A DNA stretch of 64,000 nt from Bacteroidota bacterium. GTDB taxonomy: Bacteria; Bacteroidota; Bacteroidia; AKYH767-A; 2013-40CM-41-45. The notes beneath the pieces were generated by a model. That model had not been told where the DNA came from and searched no databases. It was given only the letters and a program-made list of their open reading frames with translations. The stretch spans positions 434,001 through 498,000 of the forward strand of contig JADKIH010000001.1 in NCBI GenBank assembly GCA_016721305.1. Direction: 5' to 3'. A program made the position numbers and the translations under genes. The stretch's first letter is position 1. Every line of letters begins with the position of its first letter. This document shows positions 58,654-64,000 of the stretch, piece by piece.

Positions 58654-59619
58654 TTATTTTTTTCTCTGCAATTCATTCCATGCAAGCGATGCTGTACCGA
58701 GTAAGGCTGCATCATTTTCAGGAAGAGCAGATGGCAAAATTGATACTTTGTTTTTGTAAATATTGAGAATGTTTTTGTCGAAGCTTAAGATCGTCGGATT
58801 AAAAAGCAATTCGCCGGCTGACGCCAATCCTCCGAATAAGAAAATTGCTTTCGGACTCGTGTATGCTACGCTGTTCGCCAGAGCAAAGCCAAGCATTTCC
58901 CCTGTATAGTTGAAAGCATAGAATGCGTCTTCATCGCCACCCATTGCTTTTTCGTAGATGAATTTTGAATCGATCAATTCTTTATTGGCAAGAATCGGAT
59001 TTTCCGGATTCGCTGAAGTAAGAATTTCGAGATACGTTTTTACGAGACCTGTTGCGCTGCAATATTGTTCGAGACAACCTCTGCGGCCGCATCCGCACTG
59101 TCGTCCATGCTGAACAACGATGGTATGACCTAATTCGCCGGCAAATCCATCGTGCCCGTAAATCATTTCGCCATTGCAAACAATGCCGCTTCCGAGGCCG
59201 GTGCCCAATGTAACGAAGATGAAATCCTTTACACCTTTTGCGGCGCCGAAGAACATTTCGCCGAGCGCTGCGGCGTTGGCGTCGTTGGTTAAGTATGCAG
59301 GGACCGACATGCGGTCGCTGAAATATTTGGCGATCGGAATAATTCCTCGCCAGCTTAAGTTCGGAGCGAATTCAATTGTTCCGTTAAAGTAATTTCCATT
59401 GGGCGCACCGATTCCGATACCGACAAGGCTGTAATCATTTTTATGTGCAGAGAGTTGAGCGCTGATCTTCTCACAAACACGATCGACAAGATCTTGCGGT
59501 TGTGTTTCTTTGCCTGTCGGGATTGAATCTTTGTAAACGATTTGTCCTTTGAGGTCAACAAAAGCAAAGGCCGTATTGGTTCCGCCAATATCTATTCCTG
59601 CGCAGATTTCAACGGGCAT
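58654..59619 (-). CDS. ROK family sugar kinase (glucose or N-acetylglucosamine)
   Basis: 321 residues. ATP-binding GIDIGGTNTAFAFVD (residues 8-22), catalytic TNDANAAALGE, VTLGTGLGSGIV, and the zinc motif GRQCGCGRRGCLEQYCS. ROK kinases phosphorylate glucose, GlcNAc or ManNAc at C6. As first gene of the N-glycan operon, 19 bases before GH20, GlcNAc is the likely substrate. Confidence 0.9.
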   Translation of the reverse strand: MPVEICAGIDIGGTNTAFAFVDLKGQIVYKDSIPTGKETQPQDLVDRVCEKISAQLSAHKNDYSLVGIGIGAPNGNYFNGTIEFAPNLSWRGIIPIAKYFSDRMSVPAYLTNDANAAALGEMFFGAAKGVKDFIFVTLGTGLGSGIVCNGEMIYGHDGFAGELGHTIVVQHGRQCGCGRRGCLEQYCSATGLVKTYLEILTSANPENPILANKELIDSKFIYEKAMGGDEDAFYAFNYTGEMLGFALANSVAYTSPKAIFLFGGLASAGELLFNPTILSFDKNILNIYKNKVSILPSALPENDAALLGTASLAWNELQRKK

Positions 59620-59695
59620 AAGTGGTGGTTTGTGTTAATGCTGAAAGATAGGAAATATCTATGAAGCCCAAGGTGAACGCGGCTTGAAGACGGGC

Positions 59696-59725
59696 AAAAA
59701 AAAAGCTGCCCTTGCAGGCAGCTTT
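59696..59725 (-). terminator. Rho-independent terminator after the cold-shock gene
   Basis: Minus strand AAAGCTGCC-TGCAAG-GGCAGCTTTTTTTTT: perfect 9-bp stem with a T run, about 20 bases past the stop. Confidence 0.88.
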
Positions 59726-59746
59726 CTCGAAAAAGTTTTTCACGAG

Positions 59747-59941
59747 TTACGCGATCTTGCGAACGTTAACTGCGTTTTGTCCCTTTTTTCCATCAATTAC
59801 TTCGAACTCAACGCTGTCATTCTCACGAATTTTTTCAGTAAGTCCGCTGTGATGAACAAAAACTTCAGCGTTATTGTCATCAGCTACAATGAATCCATAT
59901 CCTTTAGATTCATTGAAAAATTTTACTTTACCGGTTTTCAT
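59747..59941 (-). CDS. Cold-shock domain protein
   Basis: 64 residues, one complete cold-shock domain: GKVKFFNESKGYGFIVADD holds RNP1 (KGYGFI) and VFVHHSGL holds RNP2, with NVRKIA at the end. Such proteins bind single-stranded RNA and loosen mRNA structure. Monocistronic, with its own terminator; a leader of about 100 bases precedes it. Confidence 0.95.
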   Translation of the reverse strand: MKTGKVKFFNESKGYGFIVADDNNAEVFVHHSGLTEKIRENDSVEFEVIDGKKGQNAVNVRKIA

Positions 59942-60074
59942 TGGGTAATAAATATTGGTTTTACAAAAGCCAGCCGGTCCCGCTGTCGACTGTCAATTGT
60001 ATTGAATTATTCTATTTAGCGGGAGTTAACGCTCCAAAGGTAAAATATTAATGGAAGTATCCAAATCCTTCTTC

Positions 60075-60524
60075 TTAGAGTCCGCTTAGTAAGTCCTTGA
60101 CCATCTGCGAAACTAACCGATTATCCGCTTTTCCTGCTAACCCCTTGGAAGCCAATCCCATAACTTTACCCATATCGCCCGGCCCCTTTGCCCCTGACTG
60201 CTCGATAAAACCCTTAACTGCAGCCCGAATTTCATCTTCGCTCATCATTTTAGGCAGGTATTTTTCGATCACTTCTATCTCCTCGACTTCGGATTTCGCG
60301 AGGTCTTCGCGGTCTTGTTGCTTATAAATATCGACCGATTCCTTTCTTTGCTTCACGAGTTTTTGCAACATTTTCACTTCGTCTTCTTCTGATATACTTC
60401 CGCCGCCGGAAGTTTTAGCAAGTAAGAGCGCAGATTTCACCGCGCGAAGTCCGCGCAGAGCTGCTTCGTTTTTAGAGAGCATGGCTGCTTTGAGGTCGGT
60501 GTTGATTTTTTCTTCTAGTGACAT
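60075..60524 (-). CDS. GatB/YqeY domain-containing protein
   Basis: 149 residues, the family's usual length. MSLEEKINTDLKAAMLSKNE, LRAVKSALL, KMLQKLVKQRKESVDIY, EEIEVIEKYLPKMMSEDEI and GPGDMGKVMGLASKGLAGKAD are family hallmarks. It resembles the tail domain of the GatB amidotransferase subunit and may bind tRNA; its function is not established. Confidence 0.92.
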   Translation of the reverse strand: MSLEEKINTDLKAAMLSKNEAALRGLRAVKSALLLAKTSGGGSISEEDEVKMLQKLVKQRKESVDIYKQQDREDLAKSEVEEIEVIEKYLPKMMSEDEIRAAVKGFIEQSGAKGPGDMGKVMGLASKGLAGKADNRLVSQMVKDLLSGL

Positions 60525-60585
60525 GGGGAGTGGTGATTTAGATGGGGGCGAAGTTAGGGAATTTCTTGGAAATTTGGAAACAAGT

Positions 60586-60645
60586 TGCGGGTTGCGAGTT
60601 GCGGGTTGCGAGGTGCGAGTTGCGAGGTGCGAGGTGCGGGGTTTG
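60586..60645. repeat. GCGGGTT/GCGAGTT tandem words
   Basis: Degenerate 7-mers GTTGCGGGTTGCGAGTTGCG and GAGGTGCGAGGTGCGGG, upstream of the YqeY start, the same family as the large array at 28117-28400. Confidence 0.75.
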
Positions 60646-60746
60646 TTTTTTTCACCACCTAGAGCACAAGTTCACGAGGAGACCACTGAGGAGGTTCTGC
60701 GTATTTCTGCGTTATTTCTGCGAATTCTGCGGGAAACAAAATACAG

Positions 60747-60835
60747 TGGAAGTGTAGGTGTGAGTGTGAGTGTAAGTGTAAGTGTGAGTGTGAGTGTAAG
60801 TGTAAGTGTAAGAGGAAGTGGAAGTGGAAGGATTC
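60747..60835. repeat. GTAAGTGTGAGT microsatellite
   Basis: About twelve 6-base units of GTGAGT / GTAAGT, then GGAAGT units. The reverse complement text (CTTCCACTTAC, CTTACACTTCC) appears at about 28283-28310. Noncoding. Confidence 0.75.
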
Positions 60836-60862
60836 TATTCAGCAGCCGTTTTTCATAGGGAA

Positions 60863-60893
60863 CAAAAAAACCCTCTCCGGGGAAGAGAGGGTC
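60863..60893 (-). terminator. Rho-independent terminator after ftsZ
   Basis: Minus strand ACCCTCTCTTCCCCGGAGAGGGTTTTTTT: 8-bp stem with a T run, about 75 bases past the ftsZ stop. Confidence 0.85.
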
Positions 60894-60967
60894 TGGAACA
60901 AAACGAAACTTAACATGGAAACTAACAAACGAAATGCCGTATGTTGACCGGCAATCGACCGGTACTA

Positions 60968-62486
60968 CTAGTCAACGTTATCGTGGAGAAACGAGTTGTT
61001 TTGACGCAGCTCAGTTTTCTTTTCTTCTTCGTTACTTAATGTATATCGGGAAATATTTGATTCACTTGAATGAGGCACTGAGTCGAGCTTAATGTTTCTT
61101 CTTTTGAAAGCGGGCTCTTTTTCCATATCTGCAATGTTTGCATTGCCGATGCGGTAACTCAATTGCTTCAATTTATTAATACGCTCACGTGATTTACGGA
61201 GTTGTTCATCCGTTTCATCTTCCATATTGTTGTCGTACAAATCGTACACAACATTACTTTTCTCTGCGTACTCTTCTCTTCTTTCAGCTACAGGAGCTGC
61301 AACCGGTTGCTCAGCTTTCACATTGAATTCGAAAGTGATTTCGCGATTGTCGACTGCTGCTGTTGGCTCTACCGGAAGTTCTTTCTTCAAAGTCGGCTCC
61401 GTAATTTCAGGAACTACGGCTTGAGGAGCTTCAACTACCGGCTTTGGTGCAACAACAGGAGCATCGTCCAAGCGGTGAACTGTTTTTTGTGATTCTTTTG
61501 CTTTTGTTGTTTCCAGTACCTAACTCTTCACGAGTTTTGAAACCTGTAGCGATGATGGTAACGAGTAATTTCTCACCCAATGATTCGTCGGTACAGTTAC
61601 CCCAGATGATATCTGCAGTAAGGCCGGCTTGCTCTTGGATGTAATCAGTGATATCACCGATTTCGTCCATTGTTACTTCTTTCGAACCTGATGCTACGTT
61701 CATCAAAATGTAACGTGCACCTTTGATATTGTTATCATTCAACAATGGAGAAGCCAATGCTTGCTCAACTGCTTTAATCGAACGATTTTCTCCTTCGGCA
61801 ATTGCAGATCCCATGATGGCAACACCACTGTTTTGTACAGCTGTTTTCACATCTTCAAAATCCACGTTGATATAACCGGTAACGGTGATGATTTCAGCGA
61901 TACCTTTTGCAGCTGTTGTAAGGATGTTATCTGCGTGAGCAAATGCTTCCGACAAGTTCAGATTACCAAACATCTCGCGCAACTTTTGGTTACGGATGAT
62001 GAGAATAGTATCTACGCTTGCTTTCAACGCTTCAATACCTTCGTCGGCCTGAATTTTTCTTTTCTTTCCTTCAAACTCAAAAGGAATCGTAACGATACCC
62101 ACAGTGAGGATACCCATTTCACGAGCAGTTTGAGCAATGATAGGAGCTGCACCTGTTCCTGTACCTCCGCCCATTCCGGCAGTGATGAACACCATGCGTG
62201 TATTTTGCAATAATAATTTGCGAATGTCTTCGATGTTTTCAATCGCAGCATTACGTCCTACTTCCGGAATGGATCCCGCACCGCGGCCATCCGTCAGACT
62301 GCTACCTAATTGAATTTTTTGCGGCACCGGCGACATTTCTAATGCCTGTGAGTCGGTGTTACACACTACGAATTCCACACCTTTGATACCCTGAAGGTAC
62401 ATGTGGTTTACCGCGTTGCTACCCCCGCCACCAACGCCGATGACTTTAATGATGGACCCTTTGTCCCTGTTCAGATCGAATTCCAT
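60968..62486 (-). CDS. ftsZ: Cell division protein FtsZ (reading frame interrupted once)
   Basis: About 505 residues. The tubulin-like GTPase core has MGGGTGTGAAP at residues 105-115, NTDSQAL, TIIAT and the T7-region. The first frame ends in a nonsense tail after NNKSKRITKN; the second supplies KTVHRLDDAPVVAPKPVV and a long Pro/Glu/Ala linker ending in basic and Asp-rich residues. The break is at about 61480-61488, in a run of six A where five would fit. FtsZ forms the division ring. Because FtsZ is essential, a true frameshift is unlikely. Confidence 0.95.
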
Positions 62487-62536
62487 GTTAAAAGATGTTT
62501 ATGTTTTGTCTTGTTAGTTTCTTGTCTTGTTGTATT

Positions 62537-62586
62537 CGGTGATCGGTGCTTCAATTAGCTAATTAGCTAATCAGCTAATTGCTAAG
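62537..62586. repeat. GATCGGT word and TTAGCTAA-family words between ftsA and ftsZ
   Basis: GGTGATCGGTGC followed by CAATTAGCTAATTAGC and AATCAGCTAATTGC in the 171-base gap. Two of the genome's repeat families meet here. Confidence 0.6.
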
Positions 62587-62657
62587 TTCCTGATCCTTCT
62601 CTTCCTTAAAGATATCCGCAATCATTTCAAACAGCGATTGACGTTGTGTCGGCTGTG

Positions 62658-63884
62658 TTACTTTGCTGCTTTGAGTTTTCCGGCGTGAGCCTTTTCTTCT
62701 ACCACAACTTTTGCTGCAGAAGATTTTTGCTTATCAGCATCCTGGAAGCCTTTGATCACAAGTCCTACACCGGTTGCGAACATCGGGCTCTTCAGATCGT
62801 CGGCGCCTTTTCCGAGGTGTTCGTTCGGATAACCGATGCGTGTGTCCATGCCGGTGATGAATTCCACCAACTGAACGATATGACGAAGCTGTGCACCACC
62901 ACCGGTGATCACGATACCGGCAATCAGTTTCTTTTCAAAACCTGAGTTGCGGATTTCGAAGTGCACGTGCTCGATAATTTCTTCCATACGAGCCTGGATG
63001 ATGTGCGCCAAATTCTTTACAGAGATCTCACGCGGCTCTCTTCCGCGCAAGCCCGGAATTGAAACGATTTCGTTCTCCTGATTTTCACTAGCCAATGCCG
63101 AACCAAATTTGATCTTCAGCAACTCAGCCTGATTGCGAATAATGGAACAACCCATCTTGATATCTTCCGTGATCACATTTCCGCCGAAAGGAATAACGGC
63201 AGTGTGACGAATGATACCATCCTGGAAAATCGCGATATCCGTTGTACCGCCACCGATATCTACTAAAACGACACCTGCTTCTTTTTCTTCTTCTGTCAAT
63301 ACAGCTTCAGATGAGGCAAGCGGCTCGAGGAACAAACCTTTTGTTTCGAGATGAGCGCGGTCAACGCATTTGTAAATATTTTTTGCAGCGGTGATCTGAC
63401 CTGTGATGATGTGGCAATTCGCTTCTAAACGAATACCTGACATACCGATCGGATTTTTAATACCCTGTTCGTTATCGATAATATACTCCTGCGGAATCAC
63501 GTGAATGATTTTCTCTCCCGGAGGCATCGCCAATTTGTACATATCGTCGACAATCGCATCGATATCTTCCTGCGAAATTTCATCGTCGAGCGAATTGCGT
63601 GTACGCATTCCGCGATGTTGTAAACTTTTGATGTGTTGTCCGGCAATACCTACGTAAACGGAACCAATCTCCACGCTTGACTCTTCTGATGCCATCTTCA
63701 CAGATGTCATGATCGAATCAATCGTATTAACGATATTGGTAACTACTCCGCGCGTAACGCCGAGAGAGTCACATTTACCGTAACCGAGGATGTCAATTTT
63801 GCCAAACTCATTTCTGCGGCCTACGATTGTACAAATCTTTGTTGTACCAATGTCGAGACCAACTACAATGTCATTGTTTTCCAT
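62658..63884 (-). CDS. ftsA: Cell division protein FtsA
   Basis: 408 residues from ATG 63884; the frame extends to a TTG inside ftsQ, but the ATG one base after the ftsQ stop is better. Actin-like ATPase: VVGLDIGTTKICTIVG, VDIGGGTTDIAIF, GIVITGGGAQL. The SHS2/1C insertion and PGEKIIHVIPQEY are typical. FtsA tethers FtsZ to the membrane. The usual extra C-terminal amphipathic helix is represented by the basic tail (KVVVEEKAHAGKLKAAK). Confidence 0.96.
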   Translation of the reverse strand: MENNDIVVGLDIGTTKICTIVGRRNEFGKIDILGYGKCDSLGVTRGVVTNIVNTIDSIMTSVKMASEESSVEIGSVYVGIAGQHIKSLQHRGMRTRNSLDDEISQEDIDAIVDDMYKLAMPPGEKIIHVIPQEYIIDNEQGIKNPIGMSGIRLEANCHIITGQITAAKNIYKCVDRAHLETKGLFLEPLASSEAVLTEEEKEAGVVLVDIGGGTTDIAIFQDGIIRHTAVIPFGGNVITEDIKMGCSIIRNQAELLKIKFGSALASENQENEIVSIPGLRGREPREISVKNLAHIIQARMEEIIEHVHFEIRNSGFEKKLIAGIVITGGGAQLRHIVQLVEFITGMDTRIGYPNEHLGKGADDLKSPMFATGVGLVIKGFQDADKQKSSAAKVVVEEKAHAGKLKAAK

Positions 63885-63885
63885 A

Positions 63886-64000
63886 TTACCGTTTTGTGCA
63901 GACAACCTGATTTTCGTATTTCAGATTAATCGTACTGTATTTGTTCCAGCCTGTTTTATTTAATCCCTCTTTATAAAACAGGAATAATTTTTTGAATTTC
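63886..64000 (-). CDS. ftsQ: Cell division protein FtsQ (C-terminal 37 residues, partial)
   Basis: The end of a frame that continues beyond the right edge. The residues read KFKKLFLFYKEGLNKTGWNK and then YSTINLKYENQVVCTKR, the usual C-terminus of Bacteroidota FtsQ, with a TAA one base before the ftsA ATG. FtsQ is a periplasmic-facing scaffold of the divisome. The ftsQ-ftsA-ftsZ order is the conserved division cluster. Confidence 0.85.
   Translation of the reverse strand, partial: KFKKLFLFYKEGLNKTGWNKYSTINLKYENQVVCTKR

Noticed and set aside
60481..60858. 125-residue plus-strand frame with a long Val-Ser alternation
   Set aside because: It is a translation of the GCGGGTT and GTGAGT repeats.

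Overview
The window is chromosomal DNA of a member of the Bacteroidota. The evidence is the complete core of the type IX secretion / gliding machinery (PorP/SprF-like protein, GldK, GldL, GldM, two GldN), proteins ending in T9SS sorting domains, a giant SprB-repeat protein, a TonB-dependent receptor with a carboxypeptidase-like N-terminal domain, Bacteroidota-type promoters (TTTG then TAnnTTTG) and few Shine-Dalgarno sequences. Genus cannot be judged from the sequence alone.

Layout. 1-5.6 kb, minus strand: end of a 2-oxoacid:ferredoxin oxidoreductase alpha subunit, a TonB-dependent receptor, a GH97 glucosidase, tRNA-Arg(CCG). 5.6-16 kb: GTPases Der and Era flank an unknown lipoprotein (plus strand), a T9SS cargo protein, a TlpA-like thioredoxin and a penicillin-acylase-family hydrolase. 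16.0 kb: a 72-base tract made only of G and C. 16.3-21.3 kb, plus strand: carotenoid operon crtZ-crtI-crtB-unknown-lycopene cyclase-ispH, predicted to lead from isoprenoid precursors to zeaxanthin-type xanthophylls. 21.3-39.3 kb, minus strand: topA, an arginase-fold protein, PorP/SprF-like, gldK-L-M-N, a second gldN, then a roughly 2,250-residue SprB-repeat adhesin with a type B sorting domain. 40.4-47.4 kb, plus strand: miaB, a sigma-54 activator, lptE, an unknown gene, secG, groES, groEL. 47.6-59.6 kb, minus strand: a T9SS cargo protein, then a six-gene operon (ROK kinase, GH20, glycosylasparaginase, CutC, GH2 mannosidase, GH92 mannosidase) that reads as a salvage pathway for N-linked glycans. 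59.7-64 kb, minus strand: cold-shock protein, YqeY-like protein, ftsZ, ftsA, end of ftsQ.

Two cross-cutting features matter to any user. First, nine genes are broken by at least 13 single-frame shifts and one in-frame stop, including ftsZ and gldK, which should be indispensable for division and T9SS. Several breaks fall in short homopolymers and one base restores a family motif, so most are probably consensus errors. I annotate these genes over their full span and mark the joins. Second, intergenic spaces hold several families of short degenerate tandem words (TTAGCTAA, GCGGGTTRC, GTAAGTG, GAATTTT, GATCGGT) recurring at unrelated loci.

The best candidates for something new are: an arginase-fold protein beside the T9SS operon that has lost half of its metal ligands; tandem gldN genes with unusually strong ribosome binding sites and separate terminators; a seven-unit higher-order duplication in the SprB-like adhesin; and the C-terminal module pair shared by two unrelated glycosidases of the N-glycan operon.
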